A stretch of 64,000 bases of DNA from Rhizobium sp. BG4 (GTDB lineage: Bacteria; Pseudomonadota; Alphaproteobacteria; Rhizobiales; Rhizobiaceae). The translations under genes and the position numbers were made by a program. Positions 7,868 through 16,670 of the stretch are shown piece by piece (within the stretch, counting starts at the first letter, position 1; every line of letters begins with the position of its first letter). The notes under the pieces were generated by a model. That model was not told where the DNA came from. It did not search any database and worked only from the letters and a program-made list of their open reading frames with translations. The DNA is taken from the NCBI RefSeq assembly GCF_016864575.1, contig NZ_CP044125.1:1674001-1738000 (forward strand), written 5' to 3'.

Positions 7868-8338
7868 CTATTTCTTGGAGATGGTGACGAACTTGGTGCC
7901 GCGAACGCGGGCCGTGACGATGCAGGGGTCACCTTCCGTGCGATCGCAGAAGCGGGGATGCATCTTCATGGCCAGAACCATGTTGCCGAAGCGCTGGACG
8001 AAGTCGTAGCCGTAGATCTGCGCCGTGGCGATCATGAAATAGCCGCCCTCGGCCACCTGCAGATAGAAGTTATAGGGGCAGCCGTCATCGTTGCACTGCG
8101 GTCCCTTTTCGCCGTCGCAAGTGAGCTCGCCCTCGTTGACGACAGCGTCAATGAGGCCATCATTATTGATGTCCTGGCGGGTCACGTAGCCCTCGCCGAA
8201 CTCCGCCTTGGTGCATTGCTCGGTGAAATGCTTCTTCTCGTAGATCTCCGGATCGGAGATCAGGGACTGCTGGGCGAAGGCGGCAACCGGCACCACGAGC
8301 AGCGCTGTGAGATTGAGGGCGATGAGAAGCGCTTTCAC
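7868..8338 (-). CDS. Secreted protein with an EF-hand-like loop, function unknown
   Basis: About 156 residues. A longer frame exists, but GTG at 8338 has AGAGGA 7 bases upstream and gives a clean Sec signal peptide (KALLIALNLTALLVVPVAAFAQQ), so I chose it. The mature protein has a DINNDGLIDAVV loop that resembles a calcium-binding EF-hand or dockerin loop. It also has several Cys (QCTKAEF, ELTCDGEKGPQCNDDGCPY, FCDRTEGDPC) that could form disulfides in the periplasm. I do not recognise a family. It lies back to back with the TRIC channel gene, so the two share a short promoter region. Confidence 0.75.
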   Translation of the reverse strand: MKALLIALNLTALLVVPVAAFAQQSLISDPEIYEKKHFTEQCTKAEFGEGYVTRQDINNDGLIDAVVNEGELTCDGEKGPQCNDDGCPYNFYLQVAEGGYFMIATAQIYGYDFVQRFGNMVLAMKMHPRFCDRTEGDPCIVTARVRGTKFVTISKK

Positions 8339-8460
8339 GGCTTTCCTCTTTTTGGCGGATAAGGACACTGACAGCGGCGCATTCTCTACGCCGCGCCTTG
8401 CGCCGCCCTTGCCGCCGTGATTCAGTCGCCCGACGATCTCCGCCGCCTTGGGACCCTCAA

Positions 8461-9096
8461 ATGTCGCTGCTCGCCTATCTCGATTATGCCGGCATTGCGC
8501 TTTTCGCGGCGACCGGCGCGCTTGCAGCATCGCGCAAGCAGCTCGACCTCATCGGCTTCCTGTTCTTCGCGACGGTGACGGGTATTGGCGGCGGCACCGT
8601 GCGCGATATCGTGCTCGGCCGCGTTCCGGTGTTCTGGGTCTTGAACCCTGCCTATATCGTCATCTGCTGCATCACCGGCGTCGTCGTGTTCTTTACCGCG
8701 CACCTGGTGGAATCGCGCTACCGGCTGCTGATCTGGCTCGATGCCATCGGCCTGTCGGCCTATTGCGTCATGGGCGCGGCGAAGGGGCTGGCGGCCACCG
8801 GCTCCCCCACCATCGCCGTCGTGACGGGAACGCTGACCGCGACCTTCGGCGGCGTTCTGCGCGATCTCATGGCGAACGAGCCTTCGGTCCTGCTGCGGCC
8901 GGAAATCTATATCACCGCTGCGCTGATTGGCGCCGGCGTCTTTACCGGCGCAACAGAGCTCGGCGTGCCTCTCTATGCCGCGTCAGCGCTCGGCGCCGCG
9001 GCAGCCTTCGCGATCCGCGGCGGCGCGCTGTGGTTCGGATGGACGTTCCCGACCTACAAGCACAGGCCCGGCCGTCACCCCGATGATGTCATGTGA
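8461..9096 (+). CDS. Trimeric intracellular cation channel family protein (TRIC/UPF0126)
   Basis: A 211-residue membrane protein with about seven hydrophobic helices. The internal duplication typical of the family is visible as the two Gly-rich helices GFLFFATVTGIGGGTVRDIVLG and AVVTGTLTATFGGVLRDLM, each ending in a conserved R-D pair. The bacterial YicG/YadS relatives are potassium-permeable trimers. The frame extends upstream, but ATG at 8461 gives the usual family start (MSLLAYLDYAG). The physiological role in rhizobia is unknown. Confidence 0.9.
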   Translation: MSLLAYLDYAGIALFAATGALAASRKQLDLIGFLFFATVTGIGGGTVRDIVLGRVPVFWVLNPAYIVICCITGVVVFFTAHLVESRYRLLIWLDAIGLSAYCVMGAAKGLAATGSPTIAVVTGTLTATFGGVLRDLMANEPSVLLRPEIYITAALIGAGVFTGATELGVPLYAASALGAAAAFAIRGGALWFGWTFPTYKHRPGRHPDDVM

Positions 9097-9099
9097 GAT

Positions 9100-9522
9100 T
9101 TAGCGGTTCTTCGGGCGCAGACGGATCACCACGTCGACATGGGCGATTTCCATGCCTTCAGGCGGCTCCGGCAGATTGCCGATCGTCAGATTGCTGACAG
9201 GGATGTCGAGCACGTCGTTTTCACCCTCGACGAAGAAGTGATGGTGATCGGATACGTTGGTGTCGAAATAGGTCTTCGCGCTTTCCACGGCGAGAACGCG
9301 GATCATCCCGGCCTCGGTGAACTGGTGCAGCGTGTTGTAGACTGTCGCCAGCGACACGGGCACGCCCGCGGTGACGGCTTCCTCGTGCAGTTCCTCGACC
9401 GTCAGGTGCCGGTCGCCCTTGGCAAACAGGAGATCCCCGAGGGCAACGCGCTGGCGGGTCGGACGAAGGCCGGCACTGCGCAGTCGTGCTTCGATGCTAA
9501 TCGGGGCTTCTGGCGCCATCAA
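9100..9522 (-). CDS. irr: Iron response regulator Irr (Fur family)
   Basis: A 140-residue Fur-superfamily repressor. The N-terminal winged helix contains GLRPTRQRVALGDLLF and VSLATVYNTLHQFTEAG. The dimerisation domain carries the triple-His stretch (SDHHHFFVEGENDVLDI) associated with haem sensing in rhizobial Irr. The Bradyrhizobium-type N-terminal haem regulatory motif is absent, as in other Rhizobium Irr proteins. Irr acts under low iron, repressing haem and iron-storage genes and activating uptake, and is degraded or inactivated by haem. The gene is divergent from fabA, an arrangement familiar in rhizobia. Confidence 0.92.
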   Translation of the reverse strand: MMAPEAPISIEARLRSAGLRPTRQRVALGDLLFAKGDRHLTVEELHEEAVTAGVPVSLATVYNTLHQFTEAGMIRVLAVESAKTYFDTNVSDHHHFFVEGENDVLDIPVSNLTIGNLPEPPEGMEIAHVDVVIRLRPKNR

Positions 9523-9819
9523 GGAGGAACTCCGGTTAATTCTAGCGTCAAGTAATCAGGTTTCCTAAGCCATATAACTTTTGCGCAAAAGCCTTTCAAT
9601 AGTTTCAATGGGGACAATAGGGGCGGAAATGCCTTAAAATCCGGCCTTTGACGCATTTAGCTCTGGCCGCGGCCTTGGCCTTCCTGTATGCGACCACCAA
9701 ATAAGGCAGATCGCCGGTCCGGCGCGGAATGAGAGGCAGCCATGCTTATGCTTCATTTTCCGAAGAACTTGGACTAAACACTCACTCCATCAGCACGTTG
9801 CGGGGGACACAGACTTTTC
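9523..9819. promoter_or_regulatory. irr-fabA divergent control region
   Basis: This 297-base gap must hold the promoters of irr and of the fabA-fabB-fabI operon. It contains a perfect 14-bp palindrome, CTTTTGCGCAAAAG at 9578-9591, and a possible 11-codon leader frame at 9741-9776 preceded by AGAGG. I see no clear Irr box (TTTAGAA-N3-TTCTAAA) by eye. Confidence 0.45.
9741..9776 (+). CDS. Possible 11-aa leader peptide upstream of fabA
   Basis: ATG with AGAGG 5 bases upstream opens an 11-codon frame (MLMLHFPKNLD) that stops 43 bases before fabA. It could be a translated leader, but a frame this short arises easily by chance and no attenuator structure was identified after it. Confidence 0.2.
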
Positions 9820-10326
9820 ATGACGACGAGACAATCCAGCTTCAACTATGAGGAAATCCTGTCCTGCGGCCGCGGCGAACTGTTCGGCCCTGGCAATGCA
9901 CAGCTTCCCCTGCCGCCGATGCTGATGGTCCATCGCATTACCGACATCTCCGAAACCGGCGGAGCGTTCGACAAGGGTTACATTCGCGCCGAGTACGACG
10001 TTAAGCCCGACGATTGGTATTTCCCCTGCCACTTTCAGGGAAATCCGATCATGCCGGGCTGCCTCGGCCTCGACGGCATGTGGCAGCTGACGGGCTTCTT
10101 CCTCGGCTGGCTCGGCGAGCCCGGTCGCGGCATGGCACTGTCGACAGGCGAAGTGAAGTTCAAGGGCATGGTTCGCCCCGAGACGAAGCTCCTCGAATAC
10201 GGCATCGACTTCAAGCGCGTCATGCGCGGCCGCCTGGTTCTCGGCACCGCCGACGGCTGGCTGAAGGCTGACGGGGAAGTCATCTACCAGGCAACCGACC
10301 TGCGCGTCGGTCTGTCCAAAGCCTGA
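9820..10326 (+). CDS. fabA: 3-hydroxydecanoyl-ACP dehydratase/isomerase FabA
   Basis: A 168-residue cytoplasmic hot-dog-fold enzyme. It dehydrates 3-hydroxydecanoyl-ACP and isomerises trans-2- to cis-3-decenoyl-ACP, the branch point to unsaturated fatty acids. The active-site His lies in [20 protein letters not shown], and the partner Asp in GLDGMWQ. Length is normal for the family. It heads fabA-fabB-fabI; fabB follows after 53 bases. Confidence 0.97.
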   Translation: MTTRQSSFNYEEILSCGRGELFGPGNAQLPLPPMLMVHRITDISETGGAFDKGYIRAEYDVKPDDWYFPCHFQGNPIMPGCLGLDGMWQLTGFFLGWLGEPGRGMALSTGEVKFKGMVRPETKLLEYGIDFKRVMRGRLVLGTADGWLKADGEVIYQATDLRVGLSKA

Positions 10327-10379
10327 ACCGCGGTCACGATCGCTCCAAATACAAAGACGTTTTAGAAGAGGTCATCGAC

Positions 10380-11603
10380 ATGAGACGGGTTGTTGTCACG
10401 GGTCTGGGTATCGTTTCCTCCATCGGAAATGATGCGCAGGAAGTCACCGCGTCGTTGCGCGAAGCCAAGTCCGGTATCTCGTTTTCCAACGACTTCGCCG
10501 AGCACGGCTTCAAGTGCCAGGTCTGGGGTTCGCCGAAGATCGACGTGACCGACCTCGTCGACCGCCGTGCAGCCCGCTTCCTGTCGCAGGGCGGCATGTG
10601 GAACCACGTCGCCATGAAGCAGGCGATCGCCGATTCCGGCCTCGAAGAGTCCGACATCGGCGGCAACGAGCGCACCGGTATCATCATGGGCTCCGGTGGC
10701 CCGTCCACCCGCACGCTGATCGAAGCGGCCGACATCACCATCAAGAACAACAGCCCGAAGCGCATCGGCCCGTTTGCCGTGCCGAAGGCGATGTCTTCGA
10801 CGGCTTCGGCAACGCTCGCTACCTGGTTCAAGATTCACGGCGTCAACTACTCGATCTCGTCGGCCTGCTCGACCTCTGCACACTGCATCGGCAATGCCGC
10901 TGAAATGATCCAGTGGGGCAAGCAGGACATCATGTTCGCCGGCGGCCACGAAGATCTCGACTGGACGATGTCGAACCTCTTCGACGCCATGGGCGCGATG
11001 TCCTCCAAGTACAACGATACGCCCGATACCGCCTCGCGCGCCTATGACGTCAGCCGCGACGGCTTCGTCATCGCTGGCGGCGCCGGCGTTCTCGTTCTCG
11101 AAGAACTCGAGCATGCCAAGGCCCGCGGCGCCAAGATCTACGCCGAAATCGTCGGCTACGGCGCGACCTCCGATGGTTACGACATGGTCGCTCCGTCGGG
11201 CGAAGGCGCCATCCGCTGCATGCGCCAGGCACTCGCGACGGTGAAGGGCAGCGTTGACTATGTCAACACGCACGGTACCTCGACGCCCGTTGGCGACAGC
11301 AAGGAAATCGGAGCGATCCGCGAAGTCTTCGGCGATAAGATCCCGCACATCCAGTCGACCAAGTCGCTGACCGGCCACTCGCTCGGCGCGGCCGGCGTGC
11401 AGGAATCGATCTACTCGCTGCTGATGATGCAGGCGGGCTTCATCGGCGAAAGCGCCCATATCAAGGAACTCGACCCCGAGTTCGACGGCGTGCCGATCGT
11501 TCGCAAGCGCATCGACGATGCCAAGATCGACATTGCCCTTTCCAACTCCTTCGGCTTCGGCGGCACGAACGCTACGCTCGTCTTCCAGCGCTACAACGGA
11601 TAA
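10380..11603 (+). CDS. fabB: 3-oxoacyl-ACP synthase I FabB
   Basis: A 407-residue condensing enzyme that elongates the unsaturated intermediates produced by FabA. The catalytic triad is visible: Cys in [13 protein letters not shown], His in [15 protein letters not shown], and His in [12 protein letters not shown]. The C-terminal [14 protein letters not shown] is typical of the KAS family. It follows fabA and precedes fabI by 4 bases, so the three are probably one transcript. Confidence 0.97.
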   Translation: MRRVVVTGLGIVSSIGNDAQEVTASLREAKSGISFSNDFAEHGFKCQVWGSPKIDVTDLVDRRAARFLSQGGMWNHVAMKQAIADSGLEESDIGGNERTGIIMGSGGPSTRTLIEAADITIKNNSPKRIGPFAVPKAMSSTASATLATWFKIHGVNYSISSACSTSAHCIGNAAEMIQWGKQDIMFAGGHEDLDWTMSNLFDAMGAMSSKYNDTPDTASRAYDVSRDGFVIAGGAGVLVLEELEHAKARGAKIYAEIVGYGATSDGYDMVAPSGEGAIRCMRQALATVKGSVDYVNTHGTSTPVGDSKEIGAIREVFGDKIPHIQSTKSLTGHSLGAAGVQESIYSLLMMQAGFIGESAHIKELDPEFDGVPIVRKRIDDAKIDIALSNSFGFGGTNATLVFQRYNG

Positions 11604-11607
11604 TACC

Positions 11608-12414
11608 ATGACGGGATTCATGCAGGGTAAGCGCGGCCTCATCATGGGCGTCGCAAACAACCATTCTATCGCCTGGGGCATTTCGAAGGCGCTGGCCGCC
11701 CAGGGCGCCGAACTGGCTTTCACCTTTCAGGGCGAGGCGCTCGGCAAGCGCGTGAAGCCGCTTGCAGCTGAAGTCGGCTCCGACTTCGTGCTGCCCTGCG
11801 ATGTCGAGGACGTCGCTTCGGTCGATGCTCTCGTCGAGTCGATCAAGGAACGCTGGGGCAAGCTCGATTTCATCGTTCACGCCATCGGCTTTTCCGACAA
11901 GAATGAGCTGAAGGGTCTTTACGCAGACACCACGCGCGAGAACTTCAGCCGCACGATGGTGATCTCCTGTTTCTCCTTCACCGAGATCGCCAAGCGCTGT
12001 GCGCCGCTGATGAGCGACGGCGGCTCGATGCTGACGCTGACCTATAACGGCTCGACGCGCGTCATCCCGAACTACAACGTCATGGGCGTTGCCAAGGCTG
12101 CTCTGGAAGCCTCCGTGCGCTATCTGGCGGCCGATTACGGCCCGAAGGGCATCCGCGTCAACGCGATCTCCGCAGGCCCGATCCGCACGCTCGCAGGCGC
12201 CGGCATCTCCGACGCCCGCGCGATCCTCTCGTGGAACCAGCGCAATGCGCCACTGCGCAAGACCGTCAGCATCGACCATGTCGGCAATTCGGCGCTCTAC
12301 CTGCTGTCGGACATGTCGGCCGGCGTCACCGGCGAAATCCATTTCGTCGACGCAGGCTTCAACATCACCTCGATGCCGACGCTGGACGCGCTGCGGACTG
12401 CAGACGTCGAATAG
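11608..12414 (+). CDS. fabI: Enoyl-ACP reductase (NADH) FabI
   Basis: A 268-residue SDR-type enoyl reductase that completes each fatty-acid elongation cycle and is the target of triclosan-type inhibitors. The cofactor region is IMGVANNHSIAWGISKAL, and the active site has the FabI-type Tyr-x6-Lys (YNVMGVAK), followed by GPIRTLAGAGI. The frame is open upstream into fabB, but ATG at 11608 gives the normal N terminus and starts just after the fabB stop. Rhizobia often carry more than one fabI; this is the copy in the fabAB operon. Confidence 0.95.
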   Translation: MTGFMQGKRGLIMGVANNHSIAWGISKALAAQGAELAFTFQGEALGKRVKPLAAEVGSDFVLPCDVEDVASVDALVESIKERWGKLDFIVHAIGFSDKNELKGLYADTTRENFSRTMVISCFSFTEIAKRCAPLMSDGGSMLTLTYNGSTRVIPNYNVMGVAKAALEASVRYLAADYGPKGIRVNAISAGPIRTLAGAGISDARAILSWNQRNAPLRKTVSIDHVGNSALYLLSDMSAGVTGEIHFVDAGFNITSMPTLDALRTADVE

Positions 12415-12437
12415 CATCGAACAGCCATTAAGCTTTG

Positions 12438-12471
12438 CAAGGCCGTGCGCATCATGATGCGCACGGCCTTG
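12438..12471 (+). terminator. 34-bp perfect palindrome closing the fab operon
   Basis: All 17 base pairs match between the two arms (left arm CAAGGCCGTGCGCATCA) with no spacer. As RNA it would fold into a long GC-rich hairpin, followed by GTCGTTTCTA, only a moderate T run. It lies 23 bases after the fabI stop and most likely acts as the terminator, and possibly as a 3'-end stabiliser. Confidence 0.65.
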
Positions 12472-12517
12472 TCGTTTCTACTCCGGCAGCGTATATTGGC
12501 GAAGGGGTGGGAGATCG

Positions 12518-12700
12518 ATGGAGCGAAACAGTCAGAAGATCATTTCGCGACTAAAGCGCGACGGATTCGCGCTCATCTCCGTAAAGGGATCTCACCATAA
12601 ATTCCGGAAAGGCGACCGGACGATCATCGTCCCGCACCCGAAGAAAGATTTGCCCGCAGGCACGGCGCACGCGATCGCCAGGCAGGCCGGATGGGTATGA
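12518..12700 (+). CDS. hicA: HicA-type mRNA interferase toxin
   Basis: A 60-residue small toxin of the YcfA/HicA family, which cleaves mRNA in the ribosome context. It has the double-stranded-RNA-binding-like fold signature: N-terminal KIISRLKRDGFALISVKGSHHKF with the catalytic His in GSHHKF, then TIIVPHPKKDLPAGTAHAIARQAG. The ATG at 12518 is preceded by GGGAG. It lies directly before hicB, 10 bases apart, the common toxin-first order of this system. Confidence 0.9.
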   Translation: MERNSQKIISRLKRDGFALISVKGSHHKFRKGDRTIIVPHPKKDLPAGTAHAIARQAGWV

Positions 12701-12710
12701 GGAGCAATCG

Positions 12711-13106
12711 ATGAAATACTTCATCGCTCTCGTCCACAAGGACGAAGACAGCGCTTTCGGGATCAGCTTTCCCGATCTGCCATCCGTCTTTTCAGCTGCG
12801 GATAAAGAAGACGACCTGACGGCGAATGCCATCGAAGCCCTGCGGCTCTGGGCCGAAGATGAGGTACTTCCCGTGCCGTCATCCTTCGAAACCATCAGCA
12901 GCCGCGCCGATGTTCGCGAACAGTTGGCAGCAGGCGCATTTCTCACACGTGTACCGTTCATCGAGGACGAAACGCGGATCGTGCGTGCGAACGTGACATT
13001 TGAGAAGGGTATGCTCGATGCGATCGACGCCGCTGCCAAAGAGCGGGGCCTGACCCGGTCGGCCTTCCTTGCGAGCGCCGCCCGCAAGGAAATCGAAGCG
13101 GCGTAG
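12711..13106 (+). CDS. hicB: HicB-family antitoxin
   Basis: A 131-residue antitoxin. The N-terminal part (YFIALVHKDEDSAFGISFPDLPSVFSAADKEDD) is the partially degraded RNase H-like HicB fold. The C-terminal ~45 residues (VTFEKGMLDAIDAAAKERGLTRSAFLASAA, in part) look like a ribbon-helix-helix DNA-binding domain that would repress the hicAB promoter. It pairs with hicA upstream. Confidence 0.9.
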   Translation: MKYFIALVHKDEDSAFGISFPDLPSVFSAADKEDDLTANAIEALRLWAEDEVLPVPSSFETISSRADVREQLAAGAFLTRVPFIEDETRIVRANVTFEKGMLDAIDAAAKERGLTRSAFLASAARKEIEAA

Positions 13107-13109
13107 CGC

Positions 13110-14126
13110 TTACTTTTTCGCCCAGAGAACCTTGAAGCGGGCGTTGCGGCAGGTTTCGCCGCTTTCGCGGAAGCTTGCCGCCAGGACCGGCTCGTAGGGA
13201 AGGCCGCGGTTGGCGACGAGCATGAGGCGGCCGCCGCCGCGTAGCGCCGAGGCTGCAGTCTTGATCATCGCCTGGCCGAGCGAGGGCTCAGCGGCGTGGC
13301 CCTCGTGGAAGGGCGGGTTCATGATGATCAGGTCGTACTTGTCCTTGACCGGCTCGGCGGCCAGATCGTGCCAGAAGAAGCGAGCGGGCGCCTTCGGGAA
13401 GTTCTCTGCCAGATTGTCCTTGGCGGCTTCCAGCGAGGCGTGGTTGGCCTCGTAAAGGTCGAGACGCTCGAGGCGCGGCGACTTCTCCATCAGTTCGACC
13501 GAGAGATAGCCCCAGCCGGCGCCGAAATCGGCGGCGTCGCCGGTGAAATCGGTCGGAAGGCGCGAGGCGAGCAGTTCCGAGCCGTCGTCGATGCGATCAT
13601 GCGAGAACATGCCGGGGGCGGCGATGAAGCGGCCATCGACACGCACCGACGCCTTGGCGAATTTGGCGACAGCTTCGCTGACATCAGCCGGACGGATGAA
13701 CCAGAAGGCGACGCCGTGATATTTTGGCATGTGCTCGATATCGAAGCCGAAGCCATCCATGCGCTTGCGCAGCGGCTGGATGCCGTCTTCCTTACCGCCG
13801 GCGATGACGATCAAGCCACCCGCCTTCACGCGGGAGAGCGCGGCGGCGATATTCGCCTCGTTCTCGCCCTTGTGCTTGGTGCAGAGAACCAGAGCCGCAT
13901 CATAGTCCTCGCCTTCGATCTCAGGCGTGGTTTCGATGCGCTGCGCCTGTAGCTGCCGGAACAGCGGGCGGAAGCCCTGTACGGCGCTCAGCGAGGCCGC
14001 AAAGCCCTCCGGCAGCGCGAAACCTGCCTCGGCGCCGAGAAACAGCACACGCTGCCCCTCGCCCGGCGCATCGACAGTGCCGCTGGCAAAGGGGTGGAAC
14101 AGGGTTTTCAGCGTTTCGCGGCTCAT
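13110..14126 (-). CDS. Class I SAM-dependent methyltransferase, RsmC/RlmG-like
   Basis: About 338 residues. The N-terminal half is a catalytically silent methyltransferase-like domain. The C-terminal half has the SAM motif (AADFGAGWGYLSVELM) and the N6/N2-methyltransferase motif NPPFHEGH. The two-domain plan matches rRNA guanine-N2 methyltransferases RsmC (16S G1207) or RlmG (23S G1835); the two cannot be told apart here. I chose ATG at 14126 because the upstream extension is short and unlike the family. It follows the pnp terminator on the same strand. Confidence 0.82.
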   Translation of the reverse strand: MSRETLKTLFHPFASGTVDAPGEGQRVLFLGAEAGFALPEGFAASLSAVQGFRPLFRQLQAQRIETTPEIEGEDYDAALVLCTKHKGENEANIAAALSRVKAGGLIVIAGGKEDGIQPLRKRMDGFGFDIEHMPKYHGVAFWFIRPADVSEAVAKFAKASVRVDGRFIAAPGMFSHDRIDDGSELLASRLPTDFTGDAADFGAGWGYLSVELMEKSPRLERLDLYEANHASLEAAKDNLAENFPKAPARFFWHDLAAEPVKDKYDLIIMNPPFHEGHAAEPSLGQAMIKTAASALRGGGRLMLVANRGLPYEPVLAASFRESGETCRNARFKVLWAKK

Positions 14127-14154
14127 GGGCTCATCTCGTCTTTGAATACAAAAA

Positions 14155-14178
14155 GGGCGCGGAAACAGTCCCGCGCCC
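14155..14178 (-). terminator. Intrinsic terminator after pnp
   Basis: An 8-bp stem (GGGCGCGG/CCGCGCCC) with an 8-base loop, followed on the minus strand by five T. It ends the long rimP-to-pnp block. Confidence 0.85.
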
Positions 14179-14201
14179 ATGAAGTCCTGGAAAGGCGCAG
14201 C

Positions 14202-16339
14202 TTACTCGGCTGCTTCTTCCTTCTTCTTGTCAGCCGGGATTTCCTGGCCGGTCGCCTGATCGACAACCTTCATCGACAGGCGGACCTTGCCGCGCTCGTC
14301 GAAGCCGAGGAGCTTGACCCAAACCTTCTGGCCTTCCTTGACAACGTCCTGGGTCTTGGCAACGCGCTCGGAAGCGAGCTGCGAGATGTGGACGAGGCCG
14401 TCACGGGCGCCGAAGAAGTTGACGAATGCGCCGAAGTCGGCGGTCTTGACGACCGTGCCTTCGTAGATAACGCCGATTTCCGGCTCGGCAACGATCGAGT
14501 GAATCCACTTGCGGGCCGCTTCGATTTCCTTGCCCGAGGACGAGGCGATCTTGACGGTGCCGTCGTCTTCGATGTTGATCTTCGCGCCGGTCTTTTCGAC
14601 GATTTCACGGATGACCTTGCCGCCGGAGCCGATGACTTCACGGATCTTGTCGACCGGGATGTTCATGACTTCGATGCGCGGAGCGAATTCGCCGAGCTGG
14701 CCACGGCTCTCGGTGATGGCCTTGGCCATTTCGCCGAGGATGTGCTTGCGGCCGCCCTGTGCCTGGCCGAGAGCGACCTTCATGATCTCTTCGGTGATAC
14801 CGGCGATCTTGATGTCCATCTGCAGCGAGGTGATGCCGTCAGCGGTACCGGCAACCTTGAAGTCCATGTCGCCGAGGTGGTCTTCGTCGCCGAGGATGTC
14901 GGAGAGAACGGCGAAGCGGTCACCTTCGAGGATCAGGCCCATGGCGATACCAGCAACCGGCTTGGCAAGCGGAACGCCTGCGTCCATGAGCGCCAGCGAG
15001 GTGCCGCAAACGGTTGCCATCGAGGACGAGCCGTTCGACTCGGTGATTTCGGAGACAACGCGCAGCGTGTAGGGGAATTGTTCAGCCGACGGCAGCATCG
15101 GGCGGATAGCGCGCCATGCGAGCTTGCCGTGACCGATTTCGCGGCGGCCCGGGGAGCCCATGCGGCCGGTTTCGCCAACAGAGTAGGGCGGGAAGTTGTA
15201 ATGGAGCAGGAAGCGCTCCTTGTACATGCCCGTCAGGCTGTCGACATACTGTTCGTCTTCGCCGGTGCCGAGCGTGGCAACGACGATCGCCTGCGTTTCA
15301 CCGCGGGTGAAGAGAGCAGAACCGTGGGTGCGCGGCAGGAGGCCAACTTCGGAAACGATTGGACGAACGGTTTCGAGGTCGCGGCCGTCGATGCGGCTCT
15401 TGGTGTCGAGGATGTTCCAGCGAACGATCTTTGCCTGCAGGTGCTTGAAGATCGCGCCGACTTCTTCAGCCGTGTACTTGGCTTCGCCTTCTTCCGGCAG
15501 GAAGTGTGCCTTGACCTTCGCCTTGACGGCGTCGACGGCAGCGTAGCGTTCAGCCTTCTGCGTGTTCTTGTAGGCGGTGCGGAGTTCGGCTTCGAAATGC
15601 TTCAGCATTTCGCCTTCGAGTTCCGAATAGTCTTCCGGCTGGAAGTCGCGCGGTTCCTTGGCAGCCACTTCGGCGAGCTTGATGATCGCGTCGAGAACCG
15701 GCTGGAAGCCCTTGTGGCCGAACATGACGGCGCCGAGCATGATTTCTTCGTTGAGTTCCTTGGCTTCGGATTCAACCATTAGAACGGCGTCATGTGTACC
15801 GGCAACGACGAGGTCGAGAACCGACTCGTCCATCTCGTCGAGATGCGGGTTGAGGATGTATTCGCCGTTGATGTAACCGACGCGAGCGCCGCCGACCGGG
15901 CCCATGAAGGGAACGCCGGAGAGCGTCAAGGCTGCGGAGGTCGCAACCATCGACAGGATATCCGGGTTGTTTTCGAGGTCATGCTGGATGACCGTGACAA
16001 CGACCTGCGTGTCGTTCTTGTAGCCTTCCGGGAAGAGCGGGCGGATCGGGCGGTCGATCAGGCGGGAAACGAGGGTTTCGTTTTCCGACGGACGTCCTTC
16101 GCGCTTGAAGTAGCCGCCGGGATCTTGCCGGCTGCGTAGGTCTTTTCCTGGTAGTTGACGGTGAGCGGGAAGAAATCCTGGCCGGGCTTCGGAGCCTTGG
16201 CGGAAACGACGGTCGCGAGAACGACGGTTTCGCCGTAGGTGGCGAGAACGGCGCCGTCAGCCTGACGGGCGATCTTGCCGGTTTCGAGCTTCAGCGGACG
16301 GCCTGCCCACTCGATTTCCACGCTATGGGTATCGAACAT
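14202..16339 (-). pseudogene. pnp: Polyribonucleotide nucleotidyltransferase, broken by a one-base frameshift
   Basis: PNPase degrades RNA 3' to 5' by phosphorolysis and is part of the degradosome. The N-terminal frame starts at 16339 ([15 protein letters not shown]) and reads normally to [11 protein letters not shown], then derails near 16117 and stops at 16058. The neighbouring frame carries the rest without a break ([15 protein letters not shown] onward) through the two RNase PH domains, KH domain and S1 domain to 14202. Comparison with the usual [14 protein letters not shown] shows exactly one G missing in a G-run. With it restored the protein would be 712 residues, the normal length. A sequencing or assembly error is as likely as a real mutation. 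Confidence 0.85.
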
Positions 16340-16670
16340 ATGTCTTGTCCTTCAATGCGGGAACAGGCGCCACGACCCTTTCAAGGCATAGCGCGCGATC
16401 GACCGCAATTATGTGACGCATCATGGGCAAGACAACGGGAGGCTTTGCGGCAGCGGCTTTCGAGAAAGCCGGGCCAAGGCTTCGGTACCTTGGCCGGAAA
16501 GCATCCGGCAATCCTGCCCCATGACAGGTCAACGGTTGTTTTGGCAAAACCGGCCCATCCGGGTCTGCCTCAGTTCCGCCGCGCGAGATATCAAACGGGG
16601 CGGTCAGTCTGTGGGGCACCAAGCCCCGAATAAGCAACCGGCGGGCGTCCGAAGAGCCCGCCGGAAAACA
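16340..16670 (-). promoter_or_regulatory. rpsO-pnp intergenic leader with hairpins
   Basis: A 331-base gap without a gene. Besides the rpsO terminator it holds two further hairpins on the pnp side: GGCCAAGG/CCTTGGCC at 16472-16495 with an 8-base loop, and GGCTTTC/GAAAGCC at 16455-16470. In E. coli the pnp leader folds into an RNase III-cut hairpin used for PNPase autocontrol; these could play the same part, which is inference. Confidence 0.45.
16638..16664 (-). terminator. Intrinsic terminator after rpsO
   Basis: A 9-bp perfect stem (CCGGCGGGC/GCCCGCCGG) with a 9-base loop, 7 bases beyond the rpsO stop. The T run behind it is poor, so read-through into pnp is plausible. Confidence 0.65.

Noticed and set aside
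9523..9819. An Irr box or Fur box in the irr promoter
   Set aside because: I looked for TTTAGAA-N3-TTCTAAA and saw only partial matches such as TTAGAATTAA, which is too weak to report as a site.
14094..15782. A 562-codon open frame antisense to pnp
   Set aside because: It mirrors the codon pattern of pnp and has no domain; it is a frame shadow.
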